From a virus, in the IMG/VR virus record IMGVR_UViG_3300036832_000202, positions 1 through 22,566 of that record: 22,566 nt of DNA. One strand, 5' to 3'. Below, piece after piece: positions 14,600-20,723 of this stretch; position 1 is the stretch's first letter, and every line of letters begins with the position of its first letter. The translations under genes and the position numbers were made by a program. The notes beneath the pieces are model-generated. The model ran no database searches and had not been told where the DNA came from. It saw only the letters and a list, made by a program, of their open reading frames with translations.

Positions 14600-16327
14600 T
14601 CAGGCCACCCGGATGCGCTTGGTCGGGTAGTCTTTCCGCTTCGGGGGCCGGAATTCTCCAGCGAAAACCGGGTGGTAAGCGTCGTTCGAATTACTGCTAG
14701 ATTGTCCGACGCTTACCACCGTCCCGCCCAGTAAGCCCAACGCTTCGATCCGACCTTCAAACCGGATGACCCGGTCGCCAACGGCCCCGCTGTGGACCGG
14801 ATGGCAGACGACCGGCTGCGACAGGAACCGCCGCAACCAGTCCCGCGCGATCGGCGTCCGGCTGGCCAGCTGCGTCCGCCAGCTGTCGACCGTCTTCCGC
14901 ATCTGCGCTTCGACTTCCGGCCATGGCCGATGCGGACCAGCCGTCCCCCGCGCCTGCTGGAGGTCGGCTTCGATGGCGGCCTTGCGTTCTTCGGCCGCGT
15001 CCAGCAGGTCGGCCAGCCGTTCGGCCGCCTTCGGGTTCTTCGCCCGCCGGACGGCCGCCGTGCAGTTGTCGGCTTCGCGCGTGGCCTTCGTCAAGTCGGC
15101 CTGTAGCCGGTCGATGCGCTGGCCGGTCGACTTGGCGGTGTAGGCCGCCTTCGTCTTCGCCAGCAGCTGCTCGAATTTGTCCGGTGTCAGCTGCTTGAGG
15201 ATGGATCCGACCACCGCTGCGTCGAAGTCGGCCATGTGCCAGCGTGCCGAATTCCGGCAGCCGTTCGCCTTGCCTTTTGTGTAGTGTCGCGTGCAGGCGT
15301 AGCCGGCCACGATCCGACCTTCCTGCATGGTCCGCTTGCGGACGTGCATGCCGCCGCCGCATTCGCACTGGAGGAAGCCGGTCAGCAGATACTGCGAATC
15401 CAGATTCGCCCGGCGCGGCGTGCCATAGCTGCAGCTGGCCGACCGGCGTTCCATCTGCCGGTGGGCCGCTTGCCACAGCACGTCGTCGATGATGCGCAGC
15501 GTCGGATCCTGCCGCCGGATCCATTCCGACTTCGGCCGGACGACGATCTTCACCTTGCCGCTGGTCTTCACCTTCGTCGTCCGATTCCAGATGATGACGC
15601 CGCGATAGATGTCGTTATTGAGAATGTGCCGGACGCTGGCCCCGCTCCAGCCGTCCGACTTCGACGCCTTCGGTCTGATGGTCGGCACCTTGTCGTCGGT
15701 CAGGATGCGTGCCACTTTGTTGTAGCCGTCGCCCTTGGCTGTCAGCTTGAAGATCCGGACGACGACGGCCGCCTGCGCCGGATTGACCACGTGCCGCTTG
15801 TGGCCGTCGATCTTCTGAATGTCGATCGCGTACGACTTGCCGCTGGCGACGTCGCCCTTTTCGGCCAGCTGCGTCAGGGCTTCGTGGACGGTCACCTTCG
15901 ATTGTTTGATCGCGGCATGGTTCGCGTGCGCTTCGACGACGTTTTGCACGTCCGACCCGATGTCGCCGTGCTTGAACTGGTCGCCGGTTGCATAGAACCA
16001 GATGGCGACCCCGGCATCGGCGACGAAGGACAACTCGGAGACGCCCTTCATGCCTTCGCGTCGAGTGAACCGCGACTTGTCGCGGACGATCAGGACGTCG
16101 AAGCGGCCCGCATCAATTTCCTGGAGCAGTCGGCCGCGATTTTTCAGCTGCTGAAACAGTTCGCCGCTGATGGCGTCATCTTCGAAGATGGCGGCCGGAT
16201 CGACGGTCCAGCCCTTCGACGCGGCGAACTTCAGGGCGTTGGCGATCTGGCGCTTCGTCGATTTCAGATCGGAATCGTCCTTGTGTTTGAGCGACGACTT
16301 GCGGGCGTAGATGGCACACCGGATCAT
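14600..16327 (-). CDS. int: Large serine recombinase (phage integrase)
   Basis: A 575-residue large serine recombinase. The N-terminal catalytic domain has 'IYARKSS' with Ser11 as nucleophile, 'ED.AISGE' near residue 49, and 'LIVRDKSRFTRR' near 79-90, the conserved arginine region. A recombinase domain follows (about 180-290: 'VVNPAQAAVVVRIFKL', 'GWSGASVRHILNNDIYRGVIIWNRT'). A zinc ribbon has Cys321, Cys323, Cys345 and Cys357. A coiled coil of about 400-460 precedes a C-terminal tail. All key parts are present, so it should be active. The true start is ATG 16327, which overlaps the stop of an RHH-like gene (ATGA); the longer ORF start is out of context. It catalyses attP x attB recombination for lysogeny. 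Confidence 0.93.
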   Translation of the reverse strand: MIRCAIYARKSSLKHKDDSDLKSTKRQIANALKFAASKGWTVDPAAIFEDDAISGELFQQLKNRGRLLQEIDAGRFDVLIVRDKSRFTRREGMKGVSELSFVADAGVAIWFYATGDQFKHGDIGSDVQNVVEAHANHAAIKQSKVTVHEALTQLAEKGDVASGKSYAIDIQKIDGHKRHVVNPAQAAVVVRIFKLTAKGDGYNKVARILTDDKVPTIRPKASKSDGWSGASVRHILNNDIYRGVIIWNRTTKVKTSGKVKIVVRPKSEWIRRQDPTLRIIDDVLWQAAHRQMERRSASCSYGTPRRANLDSQYLLTGFLQCECGGGMHVRKRTMQEGRIVAGYACTRHYTKGKANGCRNSARWHMADFDAAVVGSILKQLTPDKFEQLLAKTKAAYTAKSTGQRIDRLQADLTKATREADNCTAAVRRAKNPKAAERLADLLDAAEERKAAIEADLQQARGTAGPHRPWPEVEAQMRKTVDSWRTQLASRTPIARDWLRRFLSQPVVCHPVHSGAVGDRVIRFEGRIEALGLLGGTVVSVGQSSSNSNDAYHPVFAGEFRPPKRKDYPTKRIRVA

Positions 16328-16512
16328 GATGCGCTCCAGTCCTGTAGCAGCCGCAGAATGGCGGCGCGATAGGACAGCCCTTCGCGCCTGCACTTGTCGG
16401 TGAACCGGCGCCACAGTGGCGCCGGGATGTAGCGCAGTGAATACGCCTTTTCCGTTTCTTTGTTCGGCGTGAATTCGTAGGAGTAGCCGCGCTTCTTCGG
16501 TTGGGTCGCCAT
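16324..16512 (-). CDS. Small ribbon-helix-helix-like protein coupled to the integrase
   Basis: A 62-residue basic protein, MATQPKKRGYSYEFTPNKETEKA then 'YSLRYIPAPLWRRFTDKCRREGLSYRAAILRLLQDW'. A short strand, a helix starting P-x-x-L-W-x-x-F and a second helix after G-L-S-Y-R match ribbon-helix-helix DNA-binding proteins (Arc/MetJ type). ATG 16512 has a strong GGAGGAA ribosome site and overlaps the DUF3768 stop by one base; its own stop overlaps the integrase start (ATGA). It could regulate the operon, or act as a recombination directionality factor for the integrase. Both are inference. Confidence 0.75.
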   Translation of the reverse strand: MATQPKKRGYSYEFTPNKETEKAYSLRYIPAPLWRRFTDKCRREGLSYRAAILRLLQDWSAS

Positions 16513-16880
16513 CAGTATTCCTCCGCGAGCATGATCGTCAACAGCCGATAGCAGGACAGCTGCGGATCGTCCGCGCCCCATTCCATCGCCGCCGAGTCGT
16601 AGTAGTCGAATTTGAAAAAGACGCGGGCGCCGTCGACGATGACGAGGCCGAAGTCGTGTTCGCCGTGCGGATCGTTGTCGCGGGTGAAGGTATCGAAGCA
16701 AGCCACCGCATGGAGGATGGCCAGCTGCTGGCGTTCCGGCAGCGCAGCGATGCCGGATGTCATCACGGTCCGGCCGTCGGTCCGGCCGTTGGCGAAAAAG
16801 TCGAGGACCGCCAGCCGTCGACGATAGCGATCGTTGGCGGCGGCAATGAGGGCAGCGCGAGACGTCGTCGTCGTATTCAT
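16512..16880 (-). CDS. DUF3768 family protein
   Basis: A 122-residue protein with strong family marks: 'IAAANDRYRRR', 'TSGIAALPERQQLAILHAVACFDTFTRDNDPHGEHDFG', 'FFKFDYYD' and 'LLTIMLAEEY' at the very end. This matches DUF3768, a family common on plasmids and prophages, especially of alphaproteobacteria, with no known function. The N-terminal MNTTTTSR is encoded by a short ACG repeat. ATG 16880 overlaps the previous stop (ATGA) and its end overlaps the RHH-like gene by one base, so it is translated as part of the integrase operon. Confidence 0.88.
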   Translation of the reverse strand: MNTTTTSRAALIAAANDRYRRRLAVLDFFANGRTDGRTVMTSGIAALPERQQLAILHAVACFDTFTRDNDPHGEHDFGLVIVDGARVFFKFDYYDSAAMEWGADDPQLSCYRLLTIMLAEEY

Positions 16881-17194
16881 TCGTGTTCCATCCGATCAAT
16901 GGCGGCGGCCACGTGGACCGCCATCCGGTATCCGTTCAGTTCATCGCAGGGGACTTTGGTGTCGACGGCAACAGCCGTCGGGTTACCGTCGGCGGTCGTC
17001 TGGTCGACGGTCAGCGTGGTGTTCGCGAAGCCAGCAGCGTAGCCACGCTTGTCGATGTCGTCGGCGTCATCGTCGGCCATGACCCAGATCAACAGGTAGC
17101 CGGGGTACTCGACCGTCACAGTCCAGTGCCATGGCGCCGCCGTCAACAGTTCGGCCGCGTGTTCGAGGACGTTCAATTGGTCGGCGCGGGTCAT
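16877..17194 (-). CDS. Unknown phage protein of the integrase operon
   Basis: A 105-residue protein beginning MTRADQLNVLEHAAELLTAAPWHW. I chose ATG 17194 because it overlaps the preceding stop by four bases; an ATG six codons earlier at 17212 lies inside the previous gene. An N-terminal helix is followed by a strand 'TVTVEYPGYLLIWVMADDDADD' and two more strands ending in a helix 'YRMAVHVAAAIDRMEHE'. The acidic turn is encoded by a GTC/GAC repeat run. No motif is recognised. The gene ends with ATGA overlap on DUF3768. Confidence 0.7.
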   Translation of the reverse strand: MTRADQLNVLEHAAELLTAAPWHWTVTVEYPGYLLIWVMADDDADDIDKRGYAAGFANTTLTVDQTTADGNPTAVAVDTKVPCDELNGYRMAVHVAAAIDRMEHE

Positions 17195-17706
17195 GACTGG
17201 ACATCCTTCCACGTGTCGTGCATGTCGCCATGGTCACCGTCGTGACCGTCCGGCTTCATGCAGCTGACGCCGTTGGAGCCGACCGGCTGGTGGCCGCAGA
17301 CGGCCTGCGCGCGGACACGAGCGAAGTCGTCCAGCAGTCCATTCAATCCGCGATTCGCTTCGTCCAGTCCTTCGCGGTCGCGCGTGTCGAAGTCTGGCCG
17401 GTAGTCGTCCTCGTCGTCGTCGTCGTCTTCGTGGTTCTCGGTCCAGCCGACAGCGGCCCCGGCGGCGCCCGGCAGATAGCCGACCTGTCCGCCTTCGGCG
17501 ATGTAGACCACCGCCGGTTCTGCCTTCGCGCCGTGTACTGCCTTCGTCATGCCGATCGTGCCGATCGAATGTTCGAACGCCCACTGCGGCTGAATGGCCA
17601 AGCGGACCTCCAGTTCGTCGCCATGTTCGTCGGCGATGTCGGTCAGGATGTCGATCAAGTCGCGGATGGTGCGCGGTCGGTCGAAGGTTTCAAAAGTTCT
17701 CGCCAT
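17191..17706 (-). CDS. Conserved phage/plasmid hypothetical protein with acidic linker
   Basis: A 171-residue protein starting MARTFETFDRPRTIRDLIDILTDIADEHGDELEVRLAIQPQWAFEHSIG. The pattern 'L.E(V/A)RLA.QP.WPFE.SIG' plus 'VVYIAEGGQVGYLPGAA..AVGW' is seen in a family of small proteins on phages and plasmids without known function. A strongly acidic stretch (EDDDDDEDD) follows, and the C-terminal part has 'VCGHQPVGSNGVSCMKPDGHDGDHGD', a Cys/His-rich segment that may bind metal. ATG 17706 follows the upstream stop by two bases. The longer ORF start (17757) lies inside the upstream gene. An acidic surface like this is also seen in DNA-mimic proteins, but that is speculation. Confidence 0.78.
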   Translation of the reverse strand: MARTFETFDRPRTIRDLIDILTDIADEHGDELEVRLAIQPQWAFEHSIGTIGMTKAVHGAKAEPAVVYIAEGGQVGYLPGAAGAAVGWTENHEDDDDDEDDYRPDFDTRDREGLDEANRGLNGLLDDFARVRAQAVCGHQPVGSNGVSCMKPDGHDGDHGDMHDTWKDVQS

Positions 17707-17708
17707 GA

Positions 17709-18536
17709 TTACTGCTCGCTTTCCTGCTGAATGAATTGACTCCAGATCCACGACCACGCGCCGAGTCCGTAGACGACGCGCGGGCCGTCGGCCGTCTCGA
17801 TCGTGGTCGGTGGGATGATTTCGACTTCGTCGTCACCGCCATCCATCTGGAGGTGAATCGAATCGTCGGCCGCGAAGAACGCCGTGCTGACCCCGCTGTC
17901 AGCCAAGTACGCGACGATGGCGGCCGCTTCGGTCCGTTCGAAGCGCGGACACGCCCAGCCGTTCCACCGTTCGCCGCGCGTCCAGCCGGGGACGCCGTCG
18001 GCGTAGCCGTAGGTTTCGTCTTCGATGCCGAAGCGTTGCCGGACCCAGTGCGTCGGCGTCTGGTCATCCAGACAGCGGGCTTCATACCCACACCACCGAC
18101 GCGCGCCGCAGACCGGACACGGCGCCAGCGACCCTTCACACGGCACGTTGGTCTTCGTTTCGATCCGACCATCGGCCCAGTGCGTCGTGCGCTCCGGATA
18201 GATGGTCGGACAGGGGATGCGCGTCATCATCGGCATCGCAGCCGACCAGACATCCGCCCACAGCCGCCGGTCGTCGACGTCGGCGCCGTGGTTGTCGAAG
18301 ACTTCCGCCATCACGACATTCGAATCGCAGAAGTCGTGCGAATGGCAGACGGCCGGATTCGTTTCCGCGAAGTTCCGATCGCCCAGTTCGCGCCATTCCT
18401 GCCGCGTCAAGGACCGACGCAGCTGCATGACGAAGTCGCGCGCCAGCTGGTCGACGTTCGGCCGATGGTCGTTGATACGATGCCGCGCGCACCGGCCCGT
18501 CGACGATTCCCGGCAGTCGAGACACTTCGTCTTCAT
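17709..18536 (-). CDS. Conserved phage hypothetical protein, Cys-rich, 275 residues
   Basis: A 275-residue protein beginning MKTKCLDC. The N-terminal 150 residues have 'CHSHDFCDSNVVMAEVFDNHG' and 'LWADVWSAAMPMM', a signature found in many phage and prophage hypotheticals. A second part contains 'CPVCGARRWCGYEARCL', a likely zinc-binding CxxC...C. The C-terminal 80 residues are an alpha/beta segment with 'TAFFAADDSIHLQMDGGDDEVEIIPP'. Function is not known. ATG 18536 has GGAGG eight bases upstream and overlaps the previous stop (ATGA). It is the largest hypothetical in the early operon. Confidence 0.78.
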   Translation of the reverse strand: MKTKCLDCRESSTGRCARHRINDHRPNVDQLARDFVMQLRRSLTRQEWRELGDRNFAETNPAVCHSHDFCDSNVVMAEVFDNHGADVDDRRLWADVWSAAMPMMTRIPCPTIYPERTTHWADGRIETKTNVPCEGSLAPCPVCGARRWCGYEARCLDDQTPTHWVRQRFGIEDETYGYADGVPGWTRGERWNGWACPRFERTEAAAIVAYLADSGVSTAFFAADDSIHLQMDGGDDEVEIIPPTTIETADGPRVVYGLGAWSWIWSQFIQQESEQ

Positions 18537-18712
18537 GATTGCCTCCGCGCGTCCGCGATCATGTCCTGCAGCACCGCGACAAGGTCGCGGCGTTCGGCTG
18601 GCGTGAACGTCTTCACCAGCTGTTGGAAGTCGTCGACGGCCGCCGGATCGTTCGAACGAAGGGCCAGCCGGTCCGCGATGGCTTTCAGCTGGCGCAGTTT
18701 GTTGTCGGTCAT
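18533..18712 (-). CDS. 59-residue helical protein
   Basis: A short gene running from ATG 18712 to TGA 18533-18535, coding for MTDNKLRQLKAIADRLALRS, then a linker and a second helix rich in Q/V/L ('DDFQQLVKTFTPAERRDLVAVLQDMIADARRQ'). It looks like a helical hairpin. ATG 18712 overlaps the preceding stop by one base (TAATG) and has GGAGGG ten bases upstream; its end overlaps the next start (ATGA). The clean junctions on both sides support it as a real gene. No family is recognised. Confidence 0.72.
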   Translation of the reverse strand: MTDNKLRQLKAIADRLALRSNDPAAVDDFQQLVKTFTPAERRDLVAVLQDMIADARRQS

Positions 18713-18897
18713 TACTTGCCCTCCATCAGATCGAACCGGCCGACCCGGTTGCCGTTGGAGTCGTAGAGCGATCCGCTGTCGTCGCCGTCAGTCGTCCGGA
18801 CGGCAACGTCGCGCAGGATGCGGGTCACTTCTTCCAGCAGCTGTTGCCGGTCGTCGTCCCCGAACGCGGCGATCGTTAATCTGAATGTGGTCGCCAT
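18712..18897 (-). CDS. 61-residue unknown protein
   Basis: A short gene from ATG 18897 to TAA 18712-18714: MATTFRLTIAAFGDDDRQQL, then a helix 'LEEVTRILRDVAV' and a strand-like end 'GSLYDSNGNRVGRFDLMEGK'. This is a small alpha/beta layout with an NGNRVG turn. It starts on a one-base overlap with the gene above (TAATG) with AAGGGGG upstream, and ends on a one-base overlap with the gene below. I do not recognise it. Confidence 0.72.
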   Translation of the reverse strand: MATTFRLTIAAFGDDDRQQLLEEVTRILRDVAVRTTDGDDSGSLYDSNGNRVGRFDLMEGK

Positions 18898-19157
18898 TAC
18901 TTGCCCCCTTCGCGCGTCAGGCCGGGATACGTCTTGTGGACCTTCTGCGTGCGCGGCGTTCCGGCATCGAAGGTGACCCAGACACTGATGCTGTTTTCCT
19001 TCGTCACCGTTCCGGCCAACGTTGCATCGCTGAACTGCACCACGACCCGCGTGCCGGTCGGCCAATACCATTTGGCATCCCAGTCCGCCGTCGCGTACGT
19101 CCACGTGCCGTCTTCCCGCTGCCGCTTCGTCGTCGTTGCTGTCGTCGTCGTCGTCAT
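18897..19157 (-). CDS. First gene of the left early cluster, unknown protein
   Basis: An 86-residue protein. A TTG at 19160 opens the frame, but ATG 19157 is preferred because AAGGAG lies about nine bases upstream. After a threonine-rich start (MTTTTTATTTKRQR, from an ACG repeat) it holds 'TWTYATADWDAKWYWPTGTRVVVQFSDATLAGTVTKENSISVWVTFDAGTPRTQKVHKTYPG', an SH3- or Tudor-like small beta barrel with V-x-V-x-F, G-T-V and V-W-V-T-F strands. Barrel folds of this sort often bind nucleic acid or peptide, which is inference. It begins the second stretch of coupled genes, after the regulatory gap. Confidence 0.75.
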   Translation of the reverse strand: MTTTTTATTTKRQREDGTWTYATADWDAKWYWPTGTRVVVQFSDATLAGTVTKENSISVWVTFDAGTPRTQKVHKTYPGLTREGGK

Positions 19158-19176
19158 CAAACCTGGCTCCTTGTTT

Positions 19177-19221
19177 ACCGGGTGCCTACTTGCACCCGGT
19201 AGGCCTTCAGCCTACCGGGTG
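19177..19221 (-). promoter_or_regulatory. Two mutually exclusive stem-loops near the ribosome site
   Basis: Segment A (19177-19185, ACCGGGTGC) pairs with B (19192-19200) in a perfect 9-bp stem with a six-base loop. B extended (19193-19204, CACCCGGTAGGC) pairs with C (19210-19221) in a perfect 12-bp stem with a five-base loop. The A:B stem ends four bases before the AAGGAG of the 19157 gene in the mRNA. The alternative folds could act as an attenuator or as tandem operators. Confidence 0.55.
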
Positions 19222-19226
19222 AAGTA

Positions 19227-19246
19227 TATACATGTCAAGATGTATA
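19227..19246. promoter_or_regulatory. AT-rich 7-bp palindrome, operator candidate
   Basis: TATACAT (19227-19233) and ATGTATA (19240-19246) pair perfectly around a six-base spacer and overlap the -10-like box. This layout suits a dimeric repressor such as an XRE or RHH protein. A nearby TTGACA on the minus strand is inside the spacer and is not at promoter spacing. Confidence 0.5.
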
Positions 19247-19258
19247 GACTTTCGACGT

Positions 19259-19274
19259 GTTTCCCTATGGAAAC
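19259..19274. promoter_or_regulatory. 6-bp palindrome GTTTCC-N4-GGAAAC
   Basis: Perfect six-base arms with a CTAT spacer, 13 bases to the right of the AT-rich palindrome. It may be a second operator in the same control region. On its own a palindrome this size could also be chance. Confidence 0.35.
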
Positions 19275-19318
19275 CCGGCAGTCTGAGAAGCCGCAGCTGG
19301 TGTCTCAGGTCGACGACG

Positions 19319-19453
19319 TCAGCCGACGATGCGTCCGCAAATGTCGCAGCCCATGCCATACCGATCGATCCATTCCAGACAGCTGTGGGCGGCACCGGAT
19401 GCCCGCAAGGCGTTGATGGCAAGTGCGTAGTTGATGTAGCGCGGGTGCTTCAT
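19319..19453 (-). CDS. 44-residue protein with a CxxC motif
   Basis: A very short gene from ATG 19453 to TGA 19319-19321. The protein starts MKHPRYINYALAINALRASG, then 'AHSCLEWIDRYGMGCDICGRIVG'. The single CDIC pair and an upstream H-S-C give a small metal-binding look. The start overlaps the previous stop by four bases (ATGA), which supports it despite the size. It is the last gene before the regulatory gap. No family is recognised. Confidence 0.62.
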   Translation of the reverse strand: MKHPRYINYALAINALRASGAAHSCLEWIDRYGMGCDICGRIVG

Positions 19454-19632
19454 GGGCTGATTCGTACGGTGACGGCGCGGGGACTGGTATCGACGACGGA
19501 CAGGCGCCGATGTTTGGCGACGATGCGGACACCATCATCGACCCCGTGTACGGTCGCGATGGCTTCGCCGCCGCGCCAGACTTCGACGACGATCGCGCCG
19601 TCGACGATGCCGATCCGCAGTTCGTTCGTCAT
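19450..19632 (-). CDS. 60-residue beta-rich protein, unknown
   Basis: ATG 19632 overlaps the preceding stop (ATGA), and the product is MTNELRIGIVDGAIVVEVWRG, then 'GEAIATVHGVDDGVRIVAKHRRLSVVDTSPRAVTVRISP'. It is a compact all-beta protein with a G-V-D-D-G turn. An ORF start further upstream at 19728 is out of context. There is no ribosome site of its own, so translation depends on coupling with the 28-residue gene. Function unknown. Confidence 0.7.
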   Translation of the reverse strand: MTNELRIGIVDGAIVVEVWRGGEAIATVHGVDDGVRIVAKHRRLSVVDTSPRAVTVRISP

Positions 19633-19715
19633 CGCGCGAGGCGCTCGCGGCAGTCGGCCGCCAGGATCGGCGGTGCGTATGCCATCAGTCGTGAGATGAC
19701 TTTGCTGTCTGTCAT
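19629..19715 (-). CDS. 28-residue leader-like small protein
   Basis: ATG 19715 to TGA 19629-19631, coding MTDSKVISRLMAYAPPILAA then DCRERLAR. A GGAG lies eight bases upstream, and an eight-T run (minus strand) precedes it. The end overlaps the next start (ATGA), so it could serve mainly to load ribosomes onto the following gene. It is a very short gene; its reality rests on the ribosome site and the overlap. Confidence 0.5.
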   Translation of the reverse strand: MTDSKVISRLMAYAPPILAADCRERLAR

Positions 19716-19734
19716 GTGCGGACTCCAAAAAAAA

Positions 19735-19968
19735 TCAGTCGTCGTCGGGCCACGGGATTTCCTGTTCGTCGACGGCGTCGTACGAGTCGGCGTGGATCGT
19801 CCAGACCGGCAGGCCCTTCGCCGCTCGGATGGGATTGGCCCATTCGACACACGACCGGCAGAGGGGTTCGCGTTTACCGTCGACGACCATCGACGGCACC
19901 CGCAGCGGATTGAAATGAAAGTGCCGACCACAGCGCAGGCAGGGCGCATACATCGACACGTATGCCAT
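19735..19968 (-). CDS. Zinc-ribbon-like conserved phage protein
   Basis: A 77-residue protein with two CxxC pairs: Cys10/Cys13 in 'APCLRCGRHFHFNPLRVPS' and Cys37/Cys40 in 'REPLCRSCVEWANPIR'. The text 'CGR.F.FNP.RVPS...DG.REP.C..C....N..R...GLP' is a common signature of small phage proteins, often in early regions, likely binding one zinc. The acidic C-terminus (EIPWPDDD) is also usual. ATG 19968 has AAAGGA about 14 bases upstream. The exact role is not known. Confidence 0.82.
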   Translation of the reverse strand: MAYVSMYAPCLRCGRHFHFNPLRVPSMVVDGKREPLCRSCVEWANPIRAAKGLPVWTIHADSYDAVDEQEIPWPDDD

Positions 19969-20004
19969 GGGTCATCCCGTCCTTTCGAGCGTCACCGGTC
20001 ACCG

Positions 20005-20214
20005 TCACGATTCGTCTTTCAGCTGTTGCTCGATCTGGTCGGCGGTGTCGCGCAGCCACTGCGGCAGGGTGATCAGAATGTCGGCAGGAACCTGGACTGC
20101 GAAGCCGCTGCCCCGGATGCCGTCCCACACCATCAGGACGACGCCGACCGCGCTGGTCGATTCGCGCGCCGTCGTTGCTTCGGCGTCGTACTTGCCGGGG
20201 CCGTTGATCTTCAC
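20005..20214 (-). CDS. Small conserved phage protein, GTG start
   Basis: A 69-residue protein beginning with GTG 20214 (M)KINGPGKYDAEATTARESTS, then 'AVGVVLMVWDGIRGSGFAVQVPADILITLPQWLRDTADQIEQQL'. 'GPGKYD.EAT..RE.T.A..VVL.V..G..GSGF.VQ' followed by 'LP..LR..ADQIE' is a pattern of small phage proteins of unknown role. The longer ORF upstream is in a shadow frame. The GTG overlaps the previous stop (GTGA), with GAAGG just upstream. Confidence 0.78.
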   Translation of the reverse strand: MKINGPGKYDAEATTARESTSAVGVVLMVWDGIRGSGFAVQVPADILITLPQWLRDTADQIEQQLKDES

Positions 20215-20723
20215 GCCTTCGGTCCCAAGGCGTAGCGGCCCTTGCCGGTCCGCACGAATTGGCCCGACTTCATGCCGGGGTGCATCGAACTGATCACAGC
20301 GGCTGATGTCTTGCCGTGCGTGCCTGCGATCAAGTCTTTCACGGCCGATTCCCCGTGCTTCTTCAGATAGGCATGAACGCGGTGCACCAGTCCGATCTTT
20401 TTCTTCGTCGTCGACTTCGGCCCCTTGCCTGCCGCAATGCGTGCCTTCAACCGTTCGCCTTGGGCAGCGCGGCGTTCCGCCGTCCATGACGCGGCGTGCT
20501 TCGTCGGCTTTTTCTTTTTCGTCAACACGACGTCGGGCCAGTGGCCGTTGGTGCTGGCCTTCGGCGCCGCCTTCAGCAGCTGCGGCGCCGTCGGACTGAG
20601 GAAGAGTTCCGGCCAGCCGTGGTGATACACCGCCAGCTGGCGTTCCATGTCAGCGATCTTCGCGGCCACGCCTGCGCCGGCCAGTTCGTGCAGGGCGTCT
20701 TTCGTCAGCGTCGTTTTCGCCAT
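20211..20723 (-). CDS. Basic protein with winged-helix-like C-terminus
   Basis: A 170-residue, strongly basic protein starting MAKTTLTKDALHELAGAGVAAKI (ATG 20723, GAAGGGA upstream). Residues 15-45 form a helix, 65-110 are K/R-rich ('TKKKKPTKHAASW', 'GKGPKSTTKKKIG'), and residues 113-170 read 'LVHRVHAYLKKHGESAVKDLIAGTHGKTSAAVISSMHPGMKSGQFVRTGKGRYALG', the layout of a winged helix (helix-helix-recognition helix, wing G-K-G-R-Y-A-L). It is probably a DNA-binding or chromatin-like phage protein. It overlaps the previous gene by 19 bases and the next by GTGA. Confidence 0.75.
   Translation of the reverse strand: MAKTTLTKDALHELAGAGVAAKIADMERQLAVYHHGWPELFLSPTAPQLLKAAPKASTNGHWPDVVLTKKKKPTKHAASWTAERRAAQGERLKARIAAGKGPKSTTKKKIGLVHRVHAYLKKHGESAVKDLIAGTHGKTSAAVISSMHPGMKSGQFVRTGKGRYALGPKA

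Larger units (their letters stand above)
19158..19318 (-). promoter_or_regulatory. Regulatory gap upstream of the left early cluster
   Basis: The largest gap inside the early region (161 bases). On the minus strand from right to left it holds a 6-bp palindrome, an AT-rich 7-bp palindrome with a TATACT -10-like box (19228 down to 19223), and two alternative GC stems just before the ribosome site of the 19157 gene. AT content is clearly above the surroundings. A good -35 at the right spacing is not visible, so the promoter is a candidate only. Confidence 0.5.

Noticed and set aside
15236-16372. A 378-residue plus-strand ORF opposite the integrase
   Set aside because: The integrase on the other strand has all catalytic and zinc residues; the plus-strand protein has no recognisable fold and no ribosome site.
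14600-16414. The longer integrase start at 16414
   Set aside because: The extra 29 residues lie inside the RHH-like gene in another frame, and the conserved catalytic domain begins at the ATG 16327 that overlaps its stop.
19210-19238. TTGACA on the minus strand as a -35 box
   Set aside because: At 17 bases downstream the sequence is GTAGGC, not a -10; the TATACT is only four bases away.
19726-19733. Eight-T run (minus strand) after the zinc-ribbon gene as a terminator
   Set aside because: No convincing GC stem precedes it, and a ribosome site with a coupled gene follows at once.
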